Below, one piece after another: positions 1-11,432 of a DNA stretch of 64,000 nt. The notes under the pieces were generated by a model. That model saw only the letters and a program-made list of their open reading frames with translations, searched no databases and was not told the origin of the DNA. Source of the stretch: Mytilus edulis (Eukaryota > Mollusca > Bivalvia > Mytilida > Mytilidae); contig NC_092346.1 of the NCBI RefSeq assembly GCF_963676685.1, forward strand, positions 96,709,917 through 96,773,916. Direction: 5' to 3'. Position 1 is the stretch's first letter. Every line of letters begins with the position of its first letter. The position numbers were made by a program, and so were the translations under genes.

Positions 1-527
1 GATGAAATCATAATCTTTCAGTCAGTTTAATTGAAGTCGGGAGCTGGCATGTCAGTTAACTGCTAGTAGTCTGTTGTTATTTATGTATTATTGTCATTTT
101 GTTTATTTTCTTTGGTTACATCTTCTGACACCAAAATCGGACTTCTCTTGAACTGAATTTTAATGTGCGTATTGTTATGCGTTTACTTTTCTACATTAGT
201 TTGAGGTATAGGGGGAGGGTTGAGATCTCACAAACATGTTTAACCCCGCCGCATTTTTGCGCCTGTCCCAAGTCAGGAGCCTCTGGGCTTTGTTAGTCTT
301 GTATTATTTTTATTTTAGTTTCTTGTGTACAATTTGGAAATTAGTATGGCGTTCATTATCACTGGACTAGTATATATTTGTTTAGGGGCCAGCTGAGGGA
401 CGACTCCGGGTGCGGGAATTTCTCGCTACATTGAAGACCTGTTGGTGACCCTCTGCTGTTGTTTTTTATTTGGTCGGGTTGTTGTCTCTTTGACACATTC
501 CCCATTTCCATTCTCAATTTTAGTCTC
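1..527 (+). repeat. 3' end of a Penelope-like retroelement (fragment cut by window start)
   Basis: These bases match, in inverted orientation and almost base for base, positions 57467-57987. There they lie directly downstream of a reverse-transcriptase pseudogene on the minus strand. This stretch is therefore read as the 3' untranslated end of another copy of the same element, in plus orientation, whose coding part lies before the window. It includes the 'AACCCCGCCGCATTTTTGCG' block and ends at 'CCATTTCCATTCTCAATTTT', a terminus also seen near 4590, 23700, 32790, 53575 and 57470. The segmental duplication starts immediately after it. Confidence 0.7.
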
Positions 528-1379
528 AATCAATTATTAAGTAAAGTATATTATAAAGTCGCGTATACTTAAAATCAATCATATCTATTGCGTAGAAATT
601 TACTACTACGTTGCAAATGTCATTGATTCTCAAATGAACTCTACCTTTGTAATTCCACAAACGAACATTAATGAAAATATTTATTGCACTAAAATAATGT
701 CACTATATGTGGGATTTAAAAACGCTTTGTCAAACTTTTCATCTGATAATACTGTTTTATTTCCTTTTAGTACAAATTCCTTACCTCCACACAGTAATTT
801 GTACTTTATTGAAGATGGTTTTCCCATTCAGTAATAATTACCTACATTGTGTAAGATGGGACTGTCGCGGAAATGTAATGCTTCCCTATAAACATTAAAA
901 TTTACAACCTATACAAATATATTAACATTCTAGATACACGTGTACAAAAGGTAAGAATTATCTTATGTTAAAAGTTAAAAAAAAAAAAAAAATAGCAGGG
1001 TCGATTTCCTCGCAATTTTTTTCGCAACAGCGGTAAAAACTAAAGATTATAGGATTGTCTCAACCAATTTCCGAACTGTATATCGACAGTATCTTGTAGA
1101 ATGAATCTTCTTTTCGATTTGTAAATTTGGAAAAATTATGGTGTAAAAATATCTGTGAGTACTTGATTTGAACAAAAGTTGACATATAGATATGATATGC
1201 CATTCCACATTACTTCTCGGTAGGTGTCACTTTTGGTGCAACAACTGTTTTTTATTTAAAATTTTGTTCTTCTCTTTTGTTTTGTAACTACGTTTGTAGT
1301 AAAATGAAAATTCATATTATTTTTTATTGGTATACTATACAATTACAAATTGATCCCAAGTGTCAATATAATCAACATT

Positions 1380-1730
1380 CCAGCAGTACCTACATACGAA
1401 AGATACATCTCCTATATATATGATATCCCAGAGCTTGCATTTCCTATCATACAATTTTTATAAAGAGTTACTGCTCACAATGAATTATCCATTAAACCAA
1501 GAGTTCCAAGCAGTTAAGTTGAAATAATCCCTTCGAAAATTAAACAGACAATAATCACGAGTTGGTTGAGCAATATGGAGTGTCTGGTTCATGCATGGTT
1601 CATATATGTGTCAATCGTCATAACCAAAATCCTATCCTATTTTCCTTCCAATTAAACTTTTCACTAGATTTGTACTTGCATGAGCAAAACGGCGGGTGTC
1701 ACATGTGGAACAGAATTAGCTTACTCTTCT
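1380..1730 (+). repeat. Degenerate reverse-transcriptase-family repeat fragment
   Basis: The stretch around 'CATTAAACCAAGAGTTCCAA' and 'CACGAGTTGGTTGAGCA', followed by 'GGCGGGTGTCACATGTGGAAC', resembles the better preserved fragment at 18213-18800. That fragment encodes the C-terminal thumb-like part of a reverse transcriptase. Here the frame is broken several times. The same fragment is in copy 2 at about 20560-20900. The rest of 528-2001 holds no gene that I can support; a 66-codon open stretch at 634-834 is present in both copies but has no recognisable content. Confidence 0.5.
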
Positions 1731-2001
1731 AGAAAGGGGTTCAATAAATTAAGGCAACAGTAGTATACCGCTTTTCTATCCTGTTTTTCCTGCTTTATTT
1801 TTAAGTACTTTTTTTATTTTCTCCATGTCTGTGTTGTTTATACCGCGCACCGATGTCAATGGTATCATGAAAACGCATTTCTATTTTAAATGGTCACAGT
1901 TTTTCAAATTGAAGAGTTAGAACATTTACCTGACCTATGTATTTGTTTGTTTTTGTACCTCATTTGTTTACACAAACATATATATTCACCAGGAAGAGGC
2001 T

Positions 2002-5000
2002 ATGTCGGTGTCAGATTCATGTGATACGATTGACAACAGCGAAGAAGACGATGGATTTGAAGAAACAGCTGTTTTAAGACGATCAAATGGACCCAACAGA
2101 GGACGAGAATTATCTTCAAGAGATAGTATTGTATACAAGTATGAGACCCTCTGCCACTGTGAAGTAGAATGCCGTTGTCATGTTCAGCAGAATTTACGGG
2201 AGAGTACCGCCGTAAGCTTTTTTTTTTGCCTCACACGATTCATTGTATAAATATACCAACTTATCAGTACTAATTGTTCGAAGCTGACAAATTTAGAGCA
2301 TTTAAAACAAAATTCAGGCAGGCATAACTATGCCAACCCTATTTTTACCAACAACAATTCTAGAAAATCGAACTTTACGTGTAAATATACCAACTCGACA
2401 AGACAAATACACATTTAGAGACAATGGATAATGCAACGATAACATTTATTTATAAGCATTGAAATGCCAGACAAAATCAAATTATTATATATTTTTTTTA
2501 AACACCCCTCATAATACCATGCAGATAATGAAAATCATTCGATTATCACATTACATAGAACTGTCTTATGATCCCGTAATTTTAATTTTAAATTTTATTT
2601 CCGTAATATCTATGACGTTTTCATATAAAATATGCTTCGAGCAAAGCCAACATCTCAATTAAAGAATGTCACCTTAATTAAAACATTGAGACGTGCTTTC
2701 TACAATTGAGAAAGGAAATGAATGCATAAGTTTATTGTATTTCACATTTATTTTAAATATTTTGTGTTTTAAATGTGTTTTAAATACCTTGTCATCTTAC
2801 AAATGACTTGATTATATAACCTTCCAACTTAAATGAACAATTTAACCATTAGGGAAGTTCTCATAATACAAAATACCAAAATCAAATCTGGTTGTTCCTG
2901 ATTTAGGTTTTTACAGGTTTTGATTTAGGACATGGTCATATTTTATAACACCTGCAACGATTAACTCTACTGTAGTTTTTATGTTTGATAAAATGACAGC
3001 AGAAACAAGTAAATAGAAGGACTTTTTAGGTTGTATAGTGGAATTTCAACATGAATATATTTATTACAAGACTTTATCTATTTTTTTGAAATATTTATCG
3101 TAAAAAAAAACTTTGAAGACACTAATATAATTAATAAATTCCAACACAATAAGTTGTGTTAACTTTGACCCTATAATGGTTTATTTTTACAAATTTAGAT
3201 GAGAGAGTTGTCTCATTGGCACTCATACTACATTTTCTTATATCTGTTTGATTGATTGATTGATTGAGCATTTAATTTGATTGACTATTAACACAAAGTT
3301 AGTCTATATACTCACAAATTTCAAGAGACGAGCCAACATGTTAATGTATATGGTGTGTTCTGGCTTTTCTAACAAATGGTCATATTCTATTTAGATGGAA
3401 GTTATAGACACAACTACCAGAAGATCTGTTATTGATTTTATGGTAAAAGAAGATGTCGTTAAAGGTGGGATGAATCTTTGTTCGAACGATTATGGACATT
3501 TTATGGAAATCACAGATACCCGTAATAAATACCCTTCCAACATGGCATTGCGGTTAGTGTAACGTATTAGTAAGGGGTACATTGTATCTGCAGTTTATTA
3601 TTTGTTGAGGCAAAATTTGAATTATATATTATTCCTTTTCATATTTGCATTTTTGTGTCGTTAACGCTGCCGATTAAGAAAAATAGAATAGTTCCAAACT
3701 CTGAGGAAATTCATAACGAAAAGTTTATAATAAAATAGCAAAAACAAAATTTCAAACACATCATACGAATGGATAACAATTGTCATTTTCCTGACTTGGC
3801 ACAGACATTTTCTTATGTAGAAAATTATGAATTAAAACTGGTATTAATAGCTATCCAAACCTCTCACTTTTAAGACCGTCACATAACATTCCATTATATT
3901 GACAATGATGTTTGAACAAGACAAGCAGACATAATAGGTAAAAATGTCAAGCAGTCAAGAAAACAGTATTAGGTTGTATTGATAAAATTGAGAAAGGAAA
4001 TGGTGAATATCTCAAAGCGACAACCACCCGACCATAGAGCAAACAACAGCCGAAGGCAACTGATTTCTTTTTGCTAACTCACATTCATGCTTTTTATGCC
4101 CCACCTACGATAGTAGAGGGGCATTATGTTTTCTGGTCTGTGCGTCCGTTCGTCCGTCCGTTCGTTTGTCTGTTCGTTCGTCCGTCTGTCCCGCTTCAGG
4201 TTAAAGTTTTTGGTCAAGTTAGTTTTTGATGAAGTTGAAGTCCAATCGACTTCAAACTTAGTATACATGTTCCATATGATATGATCTTTTTAATTTTAAT
4301 GCCAAATTAGAGGGTTTACCCCAAATTCACGGTCCACTGAACATAGACAATGATAGTGTGAGTGGGGCATTCGTGTACTGGGGACACATTCTTGTTATCA
4401 TTAAATTAATATACTTCCAGCAATACAGACAACATTCTCGGTATTAACAATCAAGCAGTTGATCAGTATCATCACAATATTGTCTTGGAAATGTTCCGGA
4501 ATATGATTCAGGCTTCAACGGAAGAACCACTAAGTTTGGTACGTATCACTATAGGTTGATATTTTTGGATGTAAAAATAATCTATAAAATTGAGAATGGA
4601 AACGGGAAATGTGTCAAAGAGACATAAGCCCAACCGAAGAGCAGGAGAGCAACCAGATATATGTTTTAACAATATTAAGGTCATTTATCCTAGTTGTCTT
4701 ATTTCTAAAATTGTATTACATTTTCCAAACCAGTGATATATGACTTTTTTCCAAACGTTTTAAATAACGGATCGGAGAAAGAGGTACAGCATACATGATA
4801 CGTATTAATTCGGTGCACTAAGCGCTAAACAGTTCCAGAAAATCAATCACCGAGGTTTAAAATATTTCAAATAGTTCCATTATGTAGATAACTAGACCAA
4901 AAGACTAATTTGAATGTATGTTTCTTTAAAAAAAAAAACACACATATCGCATTGTCTTTTCTGCCCTGAATTCGTAATTTGTCAAAATAATCGTTAAAAC

Positions 5001-8000
5001 AAAATTAATGGGAAACGGAATTAAAAGTAATAGACGTATTTACAATTTTGGTATTCAACTTAGCTTGGTCTCCGAATGAACCCCGATCTGTATTAGAACA
5101 CACTTCTGACGTCAAGAAACACTCACTTTTGATAATGACTTTCGTGTTTTGAAACGTGCGTGATGAATATTTGTAGAAACTGGTGTTGTTTATAAAGGAT
5201 AGATTTGCATACGAGTGAAAAGACGTCTATTTTTCAAAATTCTAAACTGTACTGTCGTCATTGGGAATATTCCGTTTCTATAACGATTCGCGAGTGCACT
5301 TTAGTTGGTAGAATACGGTCTTACTGTTTGGACGTTCAATATTTTAGAAAACATTATTCTTGAAAAGATTACATGCCTACTTTTAGAACAGTCTTCATTG
5401 TTCTGGTTTTTTTTATAAATATTATATATGCTGTTTAGATAGTCGAAAGACAAGAGGAAAATGGAAATAAAGACATAATAGAAATTGAAGTAAAAGTTGA
5501 AGTCGAATTTCAATGTAAGTATAAACTTAAATGTTGTTACTTCACTGTATTTTTATGTATACTTACTTACTTGTGAGTTTAAAAATGAAAGTTTATTTAC
5601 TAGCACATATTTGGCAATTCAATTGACAATTGTTTATACACATATCTTTTTTTTTTCTCTTAAAACAGATGAACCTATCGTAAAAATTGAGGCAAATATT
5701 TGTCATTCCGCATCATACAACCTCAACATAAAATGTGTTAAGTATCTTGAATGTGTTGACTGTCGCATACACAATGGCGGGAAAACCAATTACTACGTCA
5801 CGACAGATAAAATAGATAACATACACATGAGACCTCTCAGACATTCAGATAAAAAGAAAAGTAAGTATTTAACCCTTACACAAATTTATGTTTATTAACA
5901 TTTGACTGAAATCAAAGCAAAAAACAACTTCATTTGCTATGAAAGGAGGAATGCTACAATATTTACAACCATCATATAGGTAAAGACAGTCAAGCAATAA
6001 TACAGTGACGTTGCCACAATCAAGGAAAAGATAACTGTAATATGCTGTAGACTGATTTAAAGACATTATAGTTAGTAGAGAACTATCTGTATCTAACCTA
6101 GACTTCGATGCGTTTCTTTTTTGATTACATGTATATCATTGTAAGATGCAAGGGTAAGATCCTTATTCTTGCACCTAAAAAAAACCAAAGAAAATATTGA
6201 AAATGTTTTGATTGACAATGAATAAACTCTCAACAAGAGAAAACGAAATTAATATGCCTGATTAATTTCAACCGTTTTTTTTTGTTTGTTTCTTTTTCAA
6301 ATAACATATCGCAATATATCATCTTATCATCGATTCTAAAATCTCAGAGAATGGTGTGAAACGAAACTAAACATTATACGTTTCGTTCGTTGTCCGTTTA
6401 TATTCTATTTTTGAAACTGCTGTTGGTGGACTGATATTTTAAAATTATTTGTGACATGTCTTTTTTTTATTATCCGTAAACTTAATCAGATATAACAAAA
6501 CTAATGTTACAGTTCCGACAGCAAAGATGGCGGCATTAAGCCATTCTTTTTTTTTTTTTGGTTTCTTTTTTGTTATGAGAAATATGATTGTGAATGACTT
6601 TTTATTTCCTTTCTTTTAATGTATTTTGAACTAATATGTGAACTGATGTTAACATAATAAAAACAGAGTTTTATTATCTTCAGATATTTTTAAATGTTAC
6701 AAGTTTCACGGCCTTTGTATACAGCGTGGCAGACGACCAATTCCGATGTTCATCGGTGTTTTCAAGTCATACGAAGACAACGAATTTGTAATGGCTTCAA
6801 GCAAGACAACTCTTTCCCTCATTGTACGTAGTTTTAGGGGCATATTTGTAGGAAAACTAATATTATATTGTTAGCATTGCTATTTTTTAATATAATAATC
6901 TAGATTTGACGTTTAGTTGAGCTTCCACGGAATTGATTTAGCATAATACGAAATATCACTTTGAATGATTTCATAGCTCATGAAATAATTTCAAAAGAAG
7001 CTAAAATAATGATTACACATTTGTAATACTTAGAAGTATTCATTAAGGTCTTAATTAAAAATGAGAGAACTTGTTTATACTCTGCCAATACGTAGTGTAT
7101 ATTGATCAATGTTCAAAAAATTGATAGGTCACCGCCCATTTTCTCAAGCTACAGTTGTGACAAATTGCCCCTTTTTTTATGGATTATACAGGAAAAAACA
7201 TGTGATTATAATCTAAATCAAATGATAGAATTGTAAAATATAGTACGAGAAGATAACTTTTTACAGAAAATATGAAAATATCAAAAGAAAATTTAGGGTC
7301 ATCGCACGTTTTTTTTCTGGCTAAAATACAAATAGGAAAATTCCATGTAGGGTCTTCCAGAAAATGCACTATATCAGAGTAGTCTCCCCTTAAAATATAG
7401 ATTTACACAAACATCACAAATAAAGCAAAATTAATCTTACAGTTGTGAAAATATTAATAAATATAAGTTATAGTGTTATATATTTGTTCTTTTAAATAAA
7501 ACTTCACGTTAGTAATCGCATTCCGGCATTAAATCTTGCTTACTTGATTGAAAATCTTGACCTCAGGTTCTCTGGGGTTTTTTTTACAATCAAAGATAGC
7601 GAAAGACACACACATCAAATTAATTGCTGATAACGTACGGTCTATTGTAAAAACCCAGGAGACTTTGTTTGGTCATTTAAGCAAGACTGATTTTAATATG
7701 TAATCAAATGGACCTAAAGAGTTTTGAACACGCGATACCTATATCATTGCTGTTGGTTAAATTGCTTTTGAAAATGATTACAATGGTCACATTTTCCGAA
7801 ATTCCTGTGATGTCTGGTGGACAAGATATTTCGTAGACAAAGACATTCGACTAGTAACGTTCAGCGAATCAGTCAAATAAAAGACACGAAAAAAAAATTA
7901 AAAAACAAAACGAAAATCATTTGTCATGTTATTGAAAGAATGAAGAAAGCAAAAAGTAACATAACAAAAATACCAAATTCCGTGGACAATTCTAAACGGA

Positions 8001-10026
8001 AAGTACCTATGGTACAGACTACGTTCATAATGACTGTTAGAATGTAGCTAAATCAAAGAGGATTATTTAATTGACAAAATGATCTCACCCTTAATCGTTA
8101 GTAAACACTCGAATTCATTGCGAAAAAAGAAGATAAATTTTATTGTAATATTTACAAAAAATGCAAAGAAATCGAACAACACAAGCAAAACAAAAGAGTA
8201 GCAAATACATTACAATAATCAATTTCTAAATTTGAGTCAAGTAATTACACACACTTCATTGTATGTATAGGAATTTTAACTTCAAATTCATTGGGACTAT
8301 GGTATTCAACATACCATCCGGCATTGAATAATCAAATGACGACGTCTACTTAATACCTTGTTTCTATGTTTTCTTTTTCGGATAAAAGGAAATGAAAAAT
8401 AGTTCATCAGAAAAAAAGCAAATCCACTAGTTTAATAGAAACATCAAATGTGTGTTGACGCAAAACGTTAAAAATATGCTTTCAGTTAAAGAATCAGCAT
8501 CTTAATGATGTTATTTTAGATAGTTTTACTAGAATCAACTTCTTCCAAAAGCGATAAAGATACATTGGTATTTACCTGTTTAAAGCAATTGTAAGAATCG
8601 ACACTTTATCTTGGTATTTTAGACTTCAGAAATTTAATGCTGTCGTTTCTTATTCAATGATTTGTTTTATATATTTGAAATTTCAGAATATTCCCACCAA
8701 ACTAAACACAAATATCAGACAAATTACCAGGGCAGATCCTAGATTCTTCATTGTATCTAGAACAGACAGTGGTCACTCATATTTTGAGTCCCTTCAACAC
8801 AGAGGTAAATTAATGCCAAACATAGACCACTTTTATCATAAAAGAAAATACTAAACACACAGTTAATCCTGTGGTTTTTCGTTTTATATTAAAGCATAAT
8901 ACATTGCTTAGTGTATACCACATTTTTCAGCTTTATCAAATTATCAAAAACTCTCTAGATTATTTATCAAAAACTTGAAATATATTGACTTGATTGTGAA
9001 CATTGCATCAGACGGGCCGACTTCCGGTAACACTGGCCCGGTGCACCTGAGATAGGGATTAGATTTGCTTTGATTTTAGTTTTGTTGTGCATTGCTTTGT
9101 GGAATGGTTTTGTTAGTTTCGTTTTTATCAAACAATTTGAATTCCCCTTTATATTTTCGCCTCTTTTACAAGATATAACTAAAATAATCTAGACGAATCT
9201 TTGCTTGTGTAGGCAGGTGTTTCTAACATTATTTTTTTCTTATATATGAAATCAAATAATTAATTAATCTAACTGTATATAATAAGTAGATACGTTTAAA
9301 GAACATATATTATTTACTGTAAACAACATAAAACTTGTTGTATTCAAATAATTTGTTATATGTTCGCCTTCTCGTTGTAACGCAGTCTGTAGCATGTGGC
9401 AGTAGCCGTGTGAACTAGCCTTTTTTATATAGAGTTTTGTAGATGATCTGCGGGGCTTTATTCGTCATGTAGCTCTTTTTACGACTTATTGTTTCCCTAT
9501 TGTATATTCCTCCACATCTTGAATTAACATATTGTAAACATGTTTATACGATAACCGCACCAGAAGCCATGTATATGTTTTCTTATGATTTATTTTCTTC
9601 AAGAAATTGAATACACTCATCATGTTTTTAGATCAGCACTAATAATAAAAGTAAGAAAATGCTTCCTAAGGAGAAAACTATCAATCAGAGTCATAATAAA
9701 GAGGATTTATAAAGCTAAAGATATGGGTCAGTGTACTGCAAGGTTAACTGCCTACAACGTTCGATTTTCAAGGGATTTCTTTACACCCAAACCAAGAATG
9801 TATTTATATGTATTTTATGTTTATTATCCTCTAGAACCTTCGCCGACTTTGATATAAAGTGCTTGTGTTGTAATTACTTTTTAATTGATCCTTAAAGTTT
9901 AACATCATTTTAATTTCAGGCAGTTATTGGAAATTTAATGGAAACACTTTAGGACTAGCACGACGATCAAATATGGAAGCGATGTCAAGTTATGACTCAC
10001 ATTTCCGATTTGTCCCCGTTGACTAA
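2002..10026 (+). CDS. IL-1-like beta-trefoil cytokine, gene A (8 exons, 372 aa)
   Basis: Coding exons: 2002-2211, 3395-3552, 4421-4538, 5439-5514, 5669-5860, 6684-6823, 8687-8804 and 9920-10026. All junctions are GT-AG and the phases agree (0,2,0,1,1,0,1). The start has no signal peptide and opens an acidic N-terminus with a Cys cluster (CHCEVECRCH, residues 51-60), as in a leaderless propeptide. Exons 5-8 follow the order of IL-1 strands: CRIHNGGKTNYYVTTD, then NIFKCYKFHG, then RPIPMFIGVFK, then KTTLSLI, then ADPRFFIVSRTDSG, then YFESLQHRGSYW, and the end HFRFVPVD. FESLQHRGSYW partly fits the IL-1 signature as I remember it (F-x-S-[ASLV]-x2-P-x2-[FYLIV]), with Arg for Pro. FGF shares the fold and is the main alternative, but its genes usually have about three coding exons. 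Likely role, inferred: a secreted or alarmin-type immune cytokine. Confidence 0.72.
3980..4400 (+). repeat. Two short interspersed repeats inserted in intron 2 of gene A
   Basis: Copy 2 lacks both at the matching place (about 23460-23515), so they probably arrived after the copies separated, or were lost there. The first (about 3980-4060) belongs to the 'AAATTGAGAAAGGAAATGG' family. The second (about 4096-4400) starts near 'TGCCCCACCTACGATAGTAG', contains 'CATTATGTTTTCTGGTCTGTG', runs of CGTTCGTCCG, and ends 'GGGGACACATTCTTGT'. Relatives of the second lie at 25935-26137 and 36412-36650. Confidence 0.7.
9000..9150. repeat. Interspersed repeat fragment in intron 7 (also at about 29528-29680)
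   Basis: The stretch 'CCGGTAACACTGGCCCGGTG' with 'CACCTGAGATAGGGATTAG' and the following T-rich tail resembles the 3' flank of the reverse-transcriptase repeats at 18541-18800, 43340-43520 and 46600-46860 ('GAGCACCTGAGATC..', then a GTTTGTCTGTTTGTC-type tail). It is present in both copies, so it pre-dates them. Confidence 0.4.
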
Positions 10027-10266
10027 ATAATGTACAAAGACTTTTACAAATGTTACTCGCCGTAGAATATAAACAATCATTTCAGTTTGTTAGTTTATGC
10101 AATGCACTGCACCTTAAGCCTTTTTTTTTTACTAATTCCAAAAGAGCAGAAATACGATATGTGTCGACAAGTCAATGTGTAATGTAAAGTACCAACTACA
10201 TGCAACATTTCTATGTGTTTTTTAAAGAAATTGTTATGTTTAAATGTTTGCCAATGAACGTCAAGC

Positions 10267-10272
10267 AATAAA
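10267..10272 (+). other. Putative polyadenylation signal of gene A
   Basis: AATAAA lies 241 bp after the stop codon of gene A, followed by a stretch rich in A and T and then a GT-rich one. The matching signal is kept in copy 2 at 30787-30792. Confidence 0.5.
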
Positions 10273-11237
10273 AAATCAATTAATTAATGTGTCTTTCCCC
10301 ATTTGGACTGTGGTTCTATTTTGTCATATATCTTTTATTTTAAAATATTTGATAGTATGATTTATGAAATACGTGGGTGTTGTGTCAATGCTTTGATTTT
10401 GATTTTTTGTGTTTTAACGCCACTTTAAAGCACCGCATTTAGGCTTTTTCGTGACGGCCAGTTTTTATTGGTGGAGGAAGCCGGAGAGCCCGGAGATGAG
10501 ACAGCAATAAAAATACATACAAAGATATGATTTGTCTTTTATAAGAGAGGCAAACGATATCATGGGAGCAATCAAAACTCATAAGTCGATGAGAAACTGA
10601 TACTGCGGTGGCAAAATAAAACTGGCAAGTTCACTAAACACTACACAGAAAACTAAAGAGCTCACAAAAAAATGGGAGCAAGAAGGAAAATCGAATAAAA
10701 TATTAATATCTTAAAGGAATTTTGATAAGGTATGGCGCTCTACAAATATTGGTATTATTCTTTTTAAACTGAATTGTGAGTCTTCTAGGTTTTTTTTTTG
10801 TTTTTCCATTTCCGACCATACGGCATGCATGACTTGGTATTCTGTTTGAAAGCATAACTTCTGCCATTCAAAAAATATATATGTATGTCTTAACAATATC
10901 TATGAAAAACATGGTATCAGTAACATAATCTCCCAACGGATGTTAATTAATGCATCTTCTGTAATCATGGTCATGTTGACGAAACTCAAAAGAATGGTCT
11001 GCTTTAAACCATCAAAACTCGGTTAGATGTGTATTTGAATTACAAAACATATGCAAGTATTCCAGAATATTTTTAAAATCGTCATCAATAAGTTCACGAT
11101 GCAAATTTTAAATTCAGGTCAAATCTATCAAATAGTGGTATGACAAAGATTTTCCTTATTACTTTTCCAGTCTTTGAAGCGTTAATAGCTCGACATTCTT
11201 AACAAACTCTTGTCCGTTGATACAAAGATGCTATTTG

Positions 11238-11243
11238 TTTATT
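11238..11243 (-). other. Putative polyadenylation signal of the duplicated cyclase 3' exons
   Basis: Read on the minus strand this is AATAAA, about 190 bp beyond the stop codon of the last guanylate cyclase exon of copy 1. It is conserved at 31714-31719 in copy 2. Confidence 0.4.
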
Positions 11244-11432
11244 GGCCGTTCACATATTAAAACTCATTTGCGATTAAGACATCCCCGTTTGTACTCTGTT
11301 GGTCATTCGGTTGTGGTGATAACAGAACATATATGTCAGAATTAGCGTCAATGTCAACACAGTTATCGTTCCAGACAACACTTGATATAATTATGTTCAT
11401 AAAAATGAGCAAATTTAAGTTAATCCACATAT

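Noticed and set aside
3245..3268. GATT tetranucleotide run
   Set aside because: A short microsatellite inside an intron, not notable in such an AT-rich genome.
5497..5898. 133-codon open frame starting in exon 4 of gene A
   Set aside because: It reads through an intron. Only the part from 5669 to 5860 is coding, as exon 5, bordered by a TTTTCTCTTAAAACAG acceptor and a GTAAGT donor.
7817..8047. 76-codon Lys-rich open frame in intron 6 of gene A
   Set aside because: The matching stretch in copy 2 (about 28268-28490) has indels that break the frame, and no splice context fits the cytokine gene.
2002..10026. Reading the trefoil protein as a fibroblast growth factor
   Set aside because: The end HFRFVPVD and the fold could fit FGF. 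The eight-exon structure, the lack of the usual FGF core wording, the FESLQHRGSYW segment and the intron places fit IL-1 better. It is not fully excluded.
11041..11110. Minus-strand stretch with NILEYLHMFCNSNTHL (also at 31356-31580)
   Set aside because: Copy 1 has a deletion relative to copy 2 that disturbs the frame, and no family is recognised.
11257..11400. Minus-strand stretch with NDNCVDIDANSDIYVLLSPQ beyond the cyclase stop
   Set aside because: It reads like protein but follows the stop codon of the last exon. An extra splice would be needed, and the candidate donor is weak. It is kept only as possible 3' untranslated region.
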